A stretch of 64,000 nt of DNA. Origin: Siderastrea radians (taxonomy: Eukaryota; Cnidaria; Anthozoa; Scleractinia; Rhizangiidae). The stretch is from contig OZ024891.1 in assembly GCA_964017195.1 (NCBI GenBank), forward strand, positions 6,907,994 to 6,971,993, written 5' to 3'. The notes beneath the pieces were generated by a model. It did no database searches, was not told where the DNA came from, and saw nothing but the letters and a program-made list of their open reading frames with translations. A program made the translations under genes and the position numbers. Below, piece after piece: positions 11,941-23,809 of this stretch (position 1 is the stretch's first letter; every line of letters begins with the position of its first letter).

Positions 11941-12048
11941 ATTATTCTACTCGGGCTTGCTGGATATCAAATGATTATAACCAACTCGGCGTTACGCGCC
12001 TCGTTGGTTATCTATCATTCGATATCCAGCGCGCCCTCGTAGAATAAT
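11941..12048. repeat. hairpin-forming inverted repeat
   Basis: ATTATTCTACTCGGGC...TGGATATC on the left pairs imperfectly with GATATCCAGCGCGCCC...GTAGAATAAT on the right, around a GCGTTACGCGCC centre. It is adjacent to an (AT)n run at 12054-12089. Probably the end of a foldback transposon. Confidence 0.6.
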
Positions 12049-12051
12049 TGT

Positions 12052-12089
<38 letters not shown>

Positions 12090-12091
<2 letters not shown>

Positions 12092-12520
12092 CTGGTAGAA
12101 ATCCTATACAGGATCCTACAGGATTTTCTAGGATCCTATAGGATCCTACAGGATCCTACAGGATCCTGTAAGTTCACACAGGATCCTACCCAGGATCCTA
12201 AATGGCACCATGTTGTTTAGGATCCTACTCAGGATCCTGTAAAGTCTTTAAGGATCCTGCTTAAGATTGTCCAGGATCCTGTTTAGGATCCTGTAGGATC
12301 TTGTTTAGGATCGGATCGTACAGGATCCTGCTTAGAATCCTGTAGGATCCTGTAGGATCCTGTAGGATCCTATAGGATCTTAAACAGGATCCTATAGGAT
12401 CCTATAGGATCCTACAGGATCTTATATAGGATCTTATCAGGATCCTGGTTAAGATCCTACAGGATCCTGTTAGGATCCTATTAGGATCTTATTAGGATCC
12501 TGGGCAGAATTTTTATCAGG
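12090..12520. mobile_element. AGGATCCT-array element, copy 2
   Basis: Same termini (CCCTGGTAGAAATCCT at left, AGAATTTTTATCAGG at right) and same interior order as copy 1, with about 57 extra bases of AGGATCCT array in the middle. It is inserted directly at the end of an (AT)n run. The length difference fits array expansion or contraction. Confidence 0.75.
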
Positions 12521-13520
12521 CGGTATTTTAAATCAAATTTAAAATTCCCAAATTCTGCTGTAACAACAATAAGCACTTAATGACTGGCCCCAAGGAACCA
12601 ATAAGTTTTGTTTCCCTGAGACCCTCATTGTTTCCTGAGGCAAAACCGACAGCTGGCCACTGACACAAATTTTCCACCATTTCAAGGTACACGACCTGAG
12701 CTTGTGGGAGACAAAGTTCATGTTGTGGTTTCTCTAGGGAATTAGTGAGTTTTGTTTTCCCTAGGAAGTTAGACTGTTTTGACACATGAGGTGGCATGTT
12801 TTCATCTAATCGGAAAACGCATTTGAGTTGTCAGGTATAACAACGAGGGTTACTTAGCAACAGTTTAGATTGAGGTTCTTCTATCGTGGTATAACAATGA
12901 TTACTTTGTTACATGTATACATATTGAGGAGATATAAATTGACATTGGCTTGGGGAGCTAAAAAACTCCCACAGGCTTTTTTTATTTTATTTTTTTTTTA
13001 TACGTATACTTTATTTTTCTATACATATACTTTATTTGCCACTTTTGAAAGTCCTTCCATGAAAAAATAATATCAATTAATCAAGTATGGAAGCTATACA
13101 AATTATTGTATTCAGGAATTCTACCTAATTCCCTCCCACAAACCTGACAACAACACTGGTTGGTTTTGGCCATCAGACAGAATTTATTTCCTAGGCCTGT
13201 ATAAATAAGAACAGTCTTGGAGAAAAATAAACCTCTGTGTCACCTCAGTCCTTGGGTTGGGTTGGATTAAATCATAAAGACAAAAACTGAAAGTTAGACT
13301 TACAGTGTAATACTCTTTGATCAAGTGTGTTTTGCATGTCAGCCAGCTATGAATCTCATTGCAAAGGAGTGGCGAAGGAGAGTGTTCTACGGATCTAGTC
13401 ATAAAATTGTATAAGAATATTTTTCAGAGTGTGTAACTAGTTTAGGAAATTGCTCTTCTTACTACCCTTAAAAAAAAATCAAGGCTGCAGAGGGAATCCA
13501 ACCAACAGGTTTTATAATAA
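12521..13520. other. gene A intron, nothing recognised
   Basis: A/T-rich DNA. A short doubled word (ATACTTTATTTTTCT-like) occurs near 13001-13037. No exon fits the phase-1 pattern. Confidence 0.4.
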
Positions 13521-16500
13521 TAAATGAGGTTAAATGTATTTACATTTAACCAAGTTAACCTACAACGAGCATGTGGTTATCAAGCGGTGGTGGTCAGCGG
13601 TGGTGGTCAGCGGTGGCTCAGGTGCAGTCAGGCTCAGTTTGCATAGTTTACTGCAATGGCGGGCTGTTACTGCTTGCTCGTTTTGTCTAGGTATTTTGCA
13701 GCGTTTCTGCTTGTTTTTCTACGACATTCGTGGCGGCTTCTTCTCACCATTGTCATCAGTGTTGCTTATTCTTCCTTTGCGGGATGTTTCCGGAAGCGTT
13801 TACGTTCGGCGCTGGCGTAAGTTCCCAGTCGTTCTTCGGCCCGTTCGCATGCTTTGGGTTTGTGTTGTGGTCGGTCGCTCATCGTCGCGGACTTCGCGCA
13901 AGATTGTCCTTGGTTTACGGACTCTTCACCTTTCACTACTGGTTGTTCTGTTGGCCGTTCTCCAACTCGTTTCTTTCCCACTTGCATTGCGGACTTCGGA
14001 CAGTATCTTCCGGCTCGGACACGGTTCCACCTTGGCAATCTCGTCAGCTTATAATTATCGTCGCTACCCGTCAAGCATAGGCATTGGTTTGTGCGCTGCC
14101 GTTCTGCGGCTGTATCCTTTTATTCACAGAGCGTTGCGTGGTGTTCGGTCCTTCCGTCTGCGTTGTTTCAGGGCTGCAGGCCCATTCTTCCTTTGTAAGA
14201 TGTTCATGCCGTTTCATTGGGAAGTACGGGCGCAGTTTCCCGCCGTTCTATTTCAATCACATGCTTGTGTGGTGGGCGTCCTCTCGGCTTGTCGCGGGCT
14301 TCGTGCCAATTTATTGTCCTCTGTTTTTGGAGCTGTTTGCCTTCTGCTATCAGCATTCCACATGGCCGCTCCGTATTTCGTTTCTTTCCTAGTGGCATTG
14401 CTGACTTCGGATAGTATGTTCGAGCGGGGACTCGGTGCTTATGTCAGCAAGCCACGTCTGTGCTAGCTTTTTCCCGCCACTGTCCAGCTGTATGTTCAGC
14501 AGATGTTGTGGTTTAGTTTCTTTGTTTTGCTTCAGCTGTATCCTTTTTACTACAGAGTTTTATGTAATTCTATATAGTTTACGTTTGGAAGCAAGTCAGC
14601 TTAGTTTATGGCGTGGCGTTAGCATTAGCTTTTGCATTCATTGGTGTATTGCAGCAGATTGGCGTTCATGTTGCGTTCTAGTGGTTAGCCTTGTTTTTAT
14701 AGCGCTTTACGGCATAGGTCAGCGGCTTCATTGTGTAGCAGGGGGTATTTCATGTATACATCGTATATCGTCCCTAGGAATATGTTATGTCAGTAGCTGG
14801 TTTATACAATTGCGTAGATTCTTTGTCTCGCTTCAGCTGTATCCTTTTTACTACAGAGTTTTATGTAATTCTATATGGTTTACGTTTGGAAGCAGGTCAC
14901 CTTAGTTTATGGCGTGGCGTTATCATTAGCTATAGCATTCATGGGTGTATTGCAGCAGATTGGCATTCATGTAGCGTTTTAGCGGTTAGCCTTGTTTTTA
15001 TAGTGCTTTATGGCATTGGCATCTTCCGTTTTAGGTTTTTGTTTTGTTGGTACGTGTTTTTTTTTTTTTTTTTTTTTTTTCCTGTCCCGTTGCCTGTTAG
15101 GTTGGCGGCGGTTTTAGTAGGTCAGTGCCTTCATTGTGTAGCAGGGTCTATTTCATGTATACATCATATTTTGTCCGAGGGCATTTGTTGTGTCATTAGC
15201 TGGTTTTTACAATTGTGGTAGTGGGGGCAATGGCAGTATAATACATGTAAATAGTACCTTGGCAACTGTAGTAGCTTTGACTGCAGTTGCTGTAGTTGGG
15301 GTGGCATGTGTAGCATCCGTAGCAGCGGTAATTTCTGCAGTTGCTGTAGTGCCCATAGTTGCTGTAGTAGTAGGGGCTGCTGTGTGCGTTATCTGTAGTA
15401 GATCCGTGTGGTAGTTGTAGTTTCCGTTGTGGCTGTAGCGGCTGTATTGGCTGTCTTGGTTGTCGTAGCGTTAGTACCCACAGTAGCTGTTTTGTCTGCA
15501 CCGTAGTTTTTGTTTGTAGCTGTAGGGGTTACGTGTGCGACACTGGCGGTAGTCACTAGGGTGGTAGTGGCTATTGTGATTGTAGTTGCTGTTGCAGTGG
15601 TGTAGCTTGCGTAGTTACTGTGGCTTGTTTATTTATTTATTTATTTTATTTTTATTATCATGTATTTACAGGTATTGTCTGGTGTTATTATTATTATTCT
15701 TCTTATTATTATTATTATCACTACATATTGACTAAGTATTTCTTGGTAATATTCTTATCTAGCATGTCGTCCGTACCATGTTCCCGTTGCTTCTTGTGTC
15801 AGGAGCCAGAGTGCTTAGTTGCACTCGAGGCATTGGCGACGCATGTTTACAGTAGTTGTATACATCGTTACATATTTACTGGTATCATCAGGCCTTTGCT
15901 CCTTTGGCTAGAAGCCAGAGTGCCTAGTGGCTCTTCAGGCATTCTAGTACTCACTGCGTTTTGTAGAAGGTTAGCTGTTACGGTTGCTCCTTGGGCCAGG
16001 AGCTAGAGTGCTTAGTTGCACTTGAGGCGTTCACATTCATTAGCGTTTTGTAGGTTGTTAGCTATTAGGGTTGCTCCTTGAGCTGGGAGCTTGAGTGCTT
16101 AGTTGCACTTGAGGCGTTGGCGTTCATTAGCGTTTTGTAGCATGTTAGCTATTAGCGTTGCTCCTTGGGCTAGGAGCTAGAGTGCTTAGTTGCACTTGAG
16201 GCGTTTTGTAGCGTTTTGAGCGTTGTAGCGTTGTAGCGTTGTAGCGTTTGTAGCGTTGTAGCGTTTGTAGCGTTGTAGCGTTTTTCGAGGCGTTTTGTAG
16301 CATGTTAGCTATTAGCGTTGCTCCTTGGGCTAGGAGCTAGAGTGCTTAGTTGCACTTGGGGCATTGGCGTTCATTAGCATTTTGTAGCATGTTAGCTATT
16401 AGGGTTGCTCCTTGAGCTAGGAGCTAGAGTGCTGTATTCACAGAGTGTTGCTCAGCATTTGCTCCTTCTGCTTGTCTGTTTTCAGGGTGGCCCCTGCTTC

Positions 16501-17394
16501 CTTGTGTCCTAGCGTAATTGCCCAGTGGCCCCTTTCAGTCACATGCTTGTGCGGTGGGCATCCTTTCGGCTTGCCGCAGTCCTCACCCTCTACTACTGGT
16601 TTTCCTAGCCAGTTGGTGCTTCCTTTCTTTCCCAGCAGCATTGCCGCCTCTGGACAGTGTCCTCAAGCACGTTGTCGGCGCATATATCGGCAAACCATGT
16701 CAGGGGTGCGCTAGCATTTTCCCGCCTTCGCCCAGCTATATGTTAAGCAGATGCGGCGGTTTATTTTCTTTGTCCCATTTTAGCTGTATCCTTTTTATGA
16801 CAGAGTTATATGTAATTCTAACTGGTTACATTTAGGAGCCAGTCAGCTTAGTTTATGGCGTGACGTGGTGTTAGTGTTCATTGGCGTATTGTAGTATACT
16901 GACATTTACATAGCGTTTTAGCAGGTGGCATTCCGGGAGCGTTTATAGTTGTGGCATTAGCGTCTTTGATTGTGGGGCGTTGGCATTGATTAGTAGAGGG
17001 TGTGTTGGCATTCTTTGATGGAGGGGCAGTTGTTGCTGTTGTGGCTGTGGTAGCTACAGCTCCTTGCATGGCTGTGTTTATGGTCACTGGGTTGTTCGCA
17101 GTTTTGCTGTGATGGTTGTTATTTGTGTGCAATCCTGCAGCTGCTGTTGCAGGGGTTGGGTGCCTCGGGAGTTGGGCTGTTTGGAGTCATGGCTGTTCCC
17201 ATCCATGGCCCCCCTTTCTCCAGTCTGACCTTGCGGTCAGCCCGGAGGTCCCTTCGGCTGGGCGTGTGGGGCTCATGGCTGGGGTCCGGGGATTTGCCAG
17301 TAATGGCGTAGTCTATCTGGGGGCCGGCTGACCACAGTGGAGGCCCCTGGATATCCCAGGCACCCAACCGCCATTATGCGAGGCAGTAGGTTAA
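13521..17394. repeat. 3.9-kb unclassified repeat, long copy
   Basis: The first 202 bases (13521-13722) recur at 17392-17593 and the last 134 bases (17261-17394) recur at 17677-17810, which defines a repeat with fixed ends joined head to tail to a short copy. The interior is G/T-rich on the + strand and built of sub-repeats: a block near 14535 recurs near 14832 and 16778; a block near 14254 recurs near 16535; GTAG-rich simple sequence at 15218-15600; and units around AGGAGCTAGAGTGCTTAG at about 15.9-16.4 kb. A 310-codon frame at 13534-14466 looks like chance. The class is unknown; a (TAA)n run follows the downstream copy. Confidence 0.7.
15885..16435 (+). repeat. tandem array with TAGGAGCTAGAGTGCTTAG core
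   Basis: At least five imperfect units containing GCTCCTTGGGCTAGGAGCTA followed by GAGTGCTTAGTTGCACTTG occur from about 15.9 to 16.43 kb, with irregular spacing. Runs of TAGCGTTG lie between two of them. It sits inside the 3.9-kb repeat. Confidence 0.7.
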
Positions 17395-17805
17395 ATGAGG
17401 TTAAATGTATTTACATTTAACCAAGTTAACCTACAACGAGCATGTGGTTATCAAGCGGTGGTGGTCAGCGGTGGTGGTCAGCGGTGGCTCAGGTGCAGTC
17501 AGGCTCAGTTTGCATAGTTTACTGCAATGGCGGGCTGTTACTGCTTGCTCGTTTTGTCTAGGTATTTTGCAGCGTTTCTGCTTGTTTTTCTACCCCGGCC
17601 CTCCCTCCCTCTTATTTGTTTTATTTACTTCTTTTGTTTTTCTCTCCACTGACTAAGTCAGTGTGACGGGTGCCGGGGCGTGTGGGGCTCATGGCTGGGG
17701 TCCGGGGATTTGCCAGTAATGGCGTAGTCTATCTGGGGGCCGGCTGACCACAGTGGAGGCCCCTGGATATCCCAGGCACCCAACCGCCATTATGCGAGGC
17801 AGTAG

Positions 17806-17810
<5 letters not shown>
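17395..17810. repeat. short internally deleted copy of the 3.9-kb repeat
   Basis: It keeps the first 202 and last 134 bases of the long copy, joined by about 83 bases (CCCGGCCCTCCC... to GTGACGGGTGCCG) not present at the equivalent place in the long copy. It lies directly head to tail with the long copy and is followed by a (TAA)n tract (17811-17840) and further TAATAA runs to about 17913. Confidence 0.7.
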
Positions 17811-17836
<26 letters not shown>

Positions 17837-17882
17837 TAGAAACAATACTTAATAATAGTAATAATATAATTATAATAATACT

Positions 17883-17913
<31 letters not shown>

Positions 17914-17914
<1 letters not shown>

Positions 17915-18251
17915 TGCTATTATTATATGGCTAAAGCTTGATTGGCCAATACTCGGGGCCGGAATTTACCGTAATGCCCATGGGCATTATGAGCGATGTT
18001 AATGCCCGGCTGGTAAAGCGGGAATATGGAAAATGTGAAAGTAAATTTGATTCAAAGAGTTCGAATGGTTTGAAGCTAGATGAAAAGCGACAGTTTCTTT
18101 GAAAGTTTCTACTTTTTCTTGTGCAATGTAAATGTTTTGGTGTGAAAGAAAACTGCTGGGTTTTGAATGCTTTCCGGTAAACTGTTTCGTTCATCCCAAT
18201 CTGCCACGACTCACTTTTCAAGAAGTTAAGTGTTAGACACAGCCATATAAT
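17914..18251. other. repeat-like intron segment
   Basis: It contains the near-palindrome AATGCCCATGGGCATT at about 17973 and a minus-strand open frame running into the adjacent foldback. This reads as transposon-derived, without a recognisable protein. Confidence 0.4.
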
Positions 18252-18404
18252 GAACTTCTTATTAACTCTCGCTAGCTCCGGACCGTACTGGGAGAATATC
18301 GCCCTCAGTCTTTCTTGTACGGACCTTGCTTCACTCAGTCCGTACCAGAAAGACCTCGGGCAACATTCTCCCAGTACAGCCCTCACGCTCGGTTAATAAG
18401 AAGT
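18252..18404. mobile_element. foldback MITE-like hairpin
   Basis: ACTTCTTATTAACTCTCGCT at the left pairs with the right end CGGTTAATAAGAAGT. Inner blocks (CCGTACTGGGAGAATAT / ATTCTCCCAGTAC, and GTACGGA / TCCGTAC) are also complementary, giving a long imperfect hairpin of about 150 bases. Confidence 0.65.
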
Positions 18405-19767
18405 AAATACTTTATTTTACAGCAGTATTTCCATGCTTATCAAATAGTGCTTGACAATAACGGTAATTAATACTAATAATGATAACGTTCAATATGAATG
18501 CTCAAAAAGAAAAGTTTTAGCCTTATTTTTAAACATAAATTAAGGCGTATTGTAACAACAATCATGTTAATGCAGGTTCAGTTGAACAGGGTGAGTGGAT
18601 TAAACACGTAAAAATAATTATAACAGCTTAACAAAAAGTTCTTTGTGAAAATACAACATGAAAAATGGTACAGGACTGTCTCAGTATTCAACTTAAAATT
18701 GTTCATTCATACTTGTGAAGTCCTTGGCAATTAAAAAAATCAACAAAAACCAAATGAATGATTTATTAACGTCTCTAGAATCAATTAGCATAACTCACTT
18801 TCTGATTATGTACTGATGGTTATTGGTACTTCAGGCGTGGAAGTTGTGTTTCTGGGTTGTTTCGTTGTTAGCAGTGTGTGGCTCTTCCAACGGTAAGCTG
18901 TGCGCCTCTTCTTTATGTTGGCACTGCTTTGTGTGTAGTGGTTTCAACGATATGGTTGATGTAAGATCTTTGTTCTTGCGGTTTGCTGAGGACAACTTTA
19001 AGCGATGTCTCCTTCCAAAGGAGGTAGGATTTGACGTCATAGTTGTTAAATTTAGCATTTTTTAATTGATGCTGCCCGATCTGGGTTCCAGTCTTGAGCA
19101 GAAGGTCTTGCATCTTCTTAGCAATCTCTAAGAAGGGTTAGTGTCATATTCTGATGGCACTTGAGTACGGTTTGAGCTGTCTCAGGTTGAGACAAATTCA
19201 AAGATCTTTATAGGGTTCTCTCACAAAACCCAAATTGCTGACCAAGGGAATTGTCTCCCCAACTGGTGTTACCACATCAAGGTCTCAAGACTCTCTACCT
19301 CCACTTACATGTATAATGTTCACTTAACGCTAAAGGAAATTTGTCTGGGAGATAAGATAAGGTTGGAGAGACAGATCCACTTCTAGGTGCTGAGTCCCTT
19401 CTAGTGCCCCTATGTCATCTTCCTCCTCCTTCCCCCTTACTGCTTACTCTTTAGATAATCCCTGGTGACGTCACTAGTGGTACGATGGGCTTACTCCTAG
19501 AGAGTGTTTAAGTTAGCGCTTGGGAACTTAAGGGATAAACATCAGACTAAATAACTGTATTCCGTTATAAAATAATCAGCACTGGAAAAAAAGTGGTTAA
19601 GTTTTTGGGCAAGCTTTTTGAAACAACGATTGTTGTGTTGAAGATATTTTACTGAGAGTATTCCTGAAAGGGAAACAATTCCATAAAGTGTAGTATATGC
19701 CTAGCATTTCGACGTAGAAAGGCTCATTCTGTTCCATTAAAAAAAATGTTTGCTTCTTTTATTGCAG
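18405..19767. other. 3' part of the 13-kb gene A intron
   Basis: No exon or repeat is recognised. The last bases form the acceptor of the terminal exon (TTCTTTTATTGCAG, ending at 19767). Confidence 0.5.
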
Positions 19768-22700
19768 ACATAGAAAAATATGCCAAGAAAAAGTTGTACA
19801 GCTCAGTCATTCCGCAGAGTTTAGGATTGTGGGAAAACATAAGTCTCTGCTCTGATGTCTTGGAGGGAGCTTGGTATTTGTTGTACGATGACCAGAAGGA
19901 ACCTAAAAGGTCAGAGACCGTAAAAAGGTTTATCAGAGAAAGTATTGACAGCTTTCATAGCACACTTGTTACAGAAAGTAAGATTTCTATTTCACTTGCT
20001 GTGTTTGGGCCACTTGGAGCTGGTAAAACGTTTTTTCTCAATTTTATTCTAAATTGGGGTTTACCCCCTGAACATAGGGTGGAAAATGGGCCCCTGCCCT
20101 CTGGTTTTGGAGGCAGTCAGACACCTCTTCCAATTTATGTAAAATATGGTAAGAATGTTCAGGTATGTTTACGCAAACAGAAGAACGGAGTAAGCCCTGA
20201 TTATGACACATGGTTTACCGAGCCAGAACTGGGTAAAGACACGCTGGCGCGTGTAAACAGCTTACTTAGAGAGAAGTTTCAAGAAGTTGAAAGTTTCGGA
20301 GATGCAAGATGTGTAGAGGTTCAGGGACCATTTCCAGTCTTCCGTCGTCTGAAGAAGAGGGCGATGACAAGCTCAGGCCACCTGGAATTGGAAGTTGATG
20401 TAGAGTTCGTAGATGTGCCTGGTTGTGGTGATGAAACTGGAAACGAGTTGATCAATGTCGAGTTAAGTAGGGCTGATGTAGTTTTGTTTTTTGATTGGGG
20501 AAAATCGGGTAGGCCAGTTTCCTCGGAAGACATTGCACAGATATTTCGTAGGCACGAAGAGTTAGAATTTACCTCCCGTCCCAAACTTGTTCATGTAGTT
20601 AACGACCGTGAACCGTCATGTCTGTCGGGATGGAATTTTGATGTCTTGTACAGCAAGAAGAAGGAAGAGTTGAAAAAAGCATGGTCAAGCTTTCTCGCCA
20701 GTAGTTTGGAAGATGAGGCCGTGCCAGGGTGTTACAAGGATGTAAGAGCAAAGCTTCCTCAACTTAATGGCGAGGATCTTTTGGAGAAGTTAGTCGAGGA
20801 AAGTGAAGTGATTTATTTCCATTCAGAAAATTCTAATGTTCTCGCTTCCTTGCAGAAAGTGATCGATGATCATGTTGTCTGTGTAAAAATCAAACAAACG
20901 ATCCATCCTTTTCTGCAAAATGTTCACTTGGTAGCCAAAAAGCTAAAAACCCGAATCGGCAACAGCATTAGTTCAGAGAAAAAGAAAGGTAAGGCTGCTG
21001 AGATCAAGGACGTAAAGGTAAGTTTTGACATACGTCCAAACATCAATGAAGCGACTGATGTTGTCACTTCTTACTTAGCCCAAACAAAGTGGCCACCCCA
21101 AACAATTGGAGAATTGCTTCCCTTGTATGATGACTTCATGCATTGCAGTGAAACACTTGCCTTTCTCAAGAATTTGCTTCGAGAATCACTGGAGACCTTT
21201 ACTAGAGATCTGGTTTATTCTTTTATGAATGCTAACTGGTCCACTTCACAGAGTGTCTCCGCAGATCTCACAGATGTAGTTGAAATTTTGTGCGAAAGCA
21301 GGGTTCAGGAATTTTGTGCACATCATGCCCCCGCTTACTTGCGGCATGTTCTGGAGGAGTGCAAAAGCCCAAAGCTGACAGCCTTGGAAAAGAAAAAGTG
21401 GTTAGGTGCTGATGCTGAAGAAAAGAAAGGCCTGTGTGAAAAATTTCTTCTTAAGGTCCTGATTTCATTCTTCCCGAAGAAAGAAACTCGCAGCAAGCGA
21501 CTGAAGAATTCCCATTTCTATTTGATTGAGCAGCTAAAGCAAGATGTTAAGGATCTCCTTGCCGTCAGATCTTTTGATGATAATGCCAATAGGACTGGCA
21601 TTTTGGAGGTGTTGTTCAAGAAGCTTAAGTCTGTAATCGACTTTTGTAGCAAGTCCATTCGTGAGATAAATCCCCATCCCTGCTTGGACGTGGAGGCTAA
21701 TATCTCACTTCCCGACAAAATGGTTCCTGCTAGTAAAGACAGTGAAATACCACTACAGTCAAGTCATGACAAAATTATAAAAACTGTCCAACAGCTTCTG
21801 CTAAAACCTGCTTCTAAGGGAGCAAATGCCATTCGTGAACTGGAAAAGAAATTAAATTTAGGGAAGAATGCTTTGGAACCTCCTCAATCCCAGAATGTGA
21901 ACCAACATTTATGGGCAAAAGTTCTGCTTAATGTGCTTAGTGACAAGGATCATTTTAACGTGGAACTTGATCGCACTCTAGTCCTAGACCATCAGGATGA
22001 AGAAGTATACAGACTTCTCACTCTGGCCCAGAAACGTCTGTTTGCCCATCAGAAGTCCTCTGCTGTCTGTAAAATTGTTGGTGAACAGTCATTGCCTGAA
22101 AATGAAATTCATTTGAGGAAGAGTGTCCAAGAAGAAAATTGTCTTGAAGTGTTGGTCTCTGCGGGGATGTCTGACAAACTTAATGCTATTAACGCGACAT
22201 ACATGAACAAAGATCCTTCACATCACCTGGCACCGATATTCATGCCAACAATTCGACCTGGTCCAAGACCAGATATTCAAGGAAATTACTTCCTTGAACA
22301 AGATCCCTGGAGTAAAGATGGTTTTCTAGACGAGGAATTAGAGGAAGAAAGTGACAGGATGGATGAAGAAAATAAACATGAAAGTAGTCCAGACAGCAAG
22401 TTAGAATTGAACATTTTTCTTGTTGTGGAGTCGCAACATTTGAAAACTTGCCAAAGCACTATAGGTGGTCTCCGGCAACCAAGTAATGTTAACTTGATGT
22501 ACATTGTTTTGCCTCAAAGAGGGCGGGGAATTGGCGTAACCAGGGCAATTATCAAAATGCTGGCAGAATGTTTCAACTTTACTTTGTACTGGACCATAGA
22601 TGATGACATCCAGTTCATGTATCAGTTTGATGGAAATGATCGCAGGTGGCATAAGTGTTCGCTAACCAGGGGCCTCTTGTTTGGACAGCGTGTTTTCCAA

Positions 22701-23423
22701 ACATGCTTGCACGAGACCGTGATTAAACTCTCAGATGATGAAAGGGATGACCTTTATGAAGATGTCACCTCCCATAGCAGTTGGCCATCATTTGCGAAAA
22801 AAACAAGGCGACGCGTTCGTTCCCTTCTCATAAATGATACTTCTTTTGCTGAGGTCCAGAAGAACCCAGCTCTTTTGCATACTCCATTTGCTGATATCTC
22901 GGAAGATTGCCGTGGAGATCCTGACAAAAAAGAGCAGTTGAGGGCTTGTGAACAGCACTTTGTTGAGGAATGCCGAAAACGTCTATTTCAAGACACACTC
23001 AATCACATAGCTGGTGTTTCCCTCGCCCATGAGTCAACCAAGCGCTATGATTACATGAGTAAGTACCCAGCCGCCGATTATATGCTCAGTAATCAGCGTT
23101 ACCAGGTAGTTTTAAATAATGTTCCTGCTTTGAAGGGAAGGAACTTTGTCACCGACGAGATGATTTTCCGCGAGGAAGAATTTCAAGTTAATGACCCAGA
23201 CAAACGCAATACTCCTTATTACGGCATAAGAGGCGAAGACAAGTTATTCTGTCGTGCACTCACAGTCAGTGGTGTGATTGGCTATCAAGTGATTCGAATC
23301 GTTCATAGCCACAAGAAGCTGGTGAATGTGTTTGACAGAGTAAGCCGTTCTTATCTTCCCTCTCAATCGCCTTACGGATCGGAGGATGAAGACGAAGATG
23401 AAGATGATGACATGAGGGACTGA
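19768..23423 (+). CDS. gene A: terminal exon, P-loop GTPase + glycosyltransferase-like protein
   Basis: The terminal exon (1,218 codons plus stop) is entered in phase 1. Counting residues from the ATG at 19746, which lies just before the exon: the G1/P-loop GPLGAGKT is at 88-95, a Thr-containing switch (SQTPLPIY) near 124-131, the G3-like DVPG at 223-226 and a G4-like VVND at 284-287. This is the layout of dynamin-superfamily GTPases such as GBP or SLIP-GC. A long Lys/Glu-rich helical middle follows (about 380-760). The C-terminal third contains LFLVVE-type and LPQ-G-RGIG strands and a TIDDDIQFMYQFDGND core (Asp triad at 952-954), resembling the GREB1/TET-associated glycosyltransferase fold. 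The last residues are an acidic run. The frame is intact. Gene B carries a paralogous exon at 49084. GTP binding is well supported; sugar transfer is inferred from the Asp motif only. Confidence 0.85.
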
Positions 23424-23614
23424 CAAGACACACTAGCTGGTCATTTACCATCTTAAGATTATTTCACTATGATAAGAAAGTCTAACAGACCACTTTGCAT
23501 TGGTAAGCAAAATGTCAACTTCTTGTTCATTCGTTGTGAAACATTTGTACTGGAAGTTATTAGCTGAAATGAGTTGAGACAAGGAAGCTACCATTGTCAC
23601 GTCTCAACTTTGTA

Positions 23615-23620
23615 AATAAA
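23615..23620 (+). promoter_or_regulatory. AATAAA polyadenylation signal of gene A
   Basis: The canonical hexamer lies about 190 bases after the stop codon of gene A and is followed by a G/T-rich stretch. It is the first AATAAA after the stop. Confidence 0.7.
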
Positions 23621-23809
23621 GTCCGGTTTGCACTTCAGCTGTTAATTTTACTTTCTGTGCTTTCATGCATTTGTCGTGGGTTGGCTAAAATATAGGAGCC
23701 AGGGAAACCACTGTGGTATGTCAGTAAGGCTTTGCTTTTCGCATCAGAAACATGCTTTTTTTAATGTAAAATAGGGCCATATTTTATTGATGGTTTAGAA
23801 AGGTGCTAC

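Noticed and set aside
7701..12520. AGGATCCT arrays as a CRISPR
   Set aside because: Units are 8-16 bases with no spacer regime, and the two copies share transposon-like ends.
13534..14466. 310-codon open frame in the 3.9-kb repeat
   Set aside because: Leu/Val/Ser/Arg/Phe-rich with no domain pattern. Other frames on both strands over the same bases are also open, which is typical of G/T-rich repeat DNA.
13521..17593. LTR retrotransposon with 202-bp LTRs
   Set aside because: The direct repeats do not start TG and end CA, there is no primer-binding site or pol frame, and the second copy carries its own 3' end. Tandem copies explain the pattern better.
17931..18386. 151-codon minus-strand open frame
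   Set aside because: It runs through a hairpin MITE and repeat-like flank; no conserved motif was recognised.
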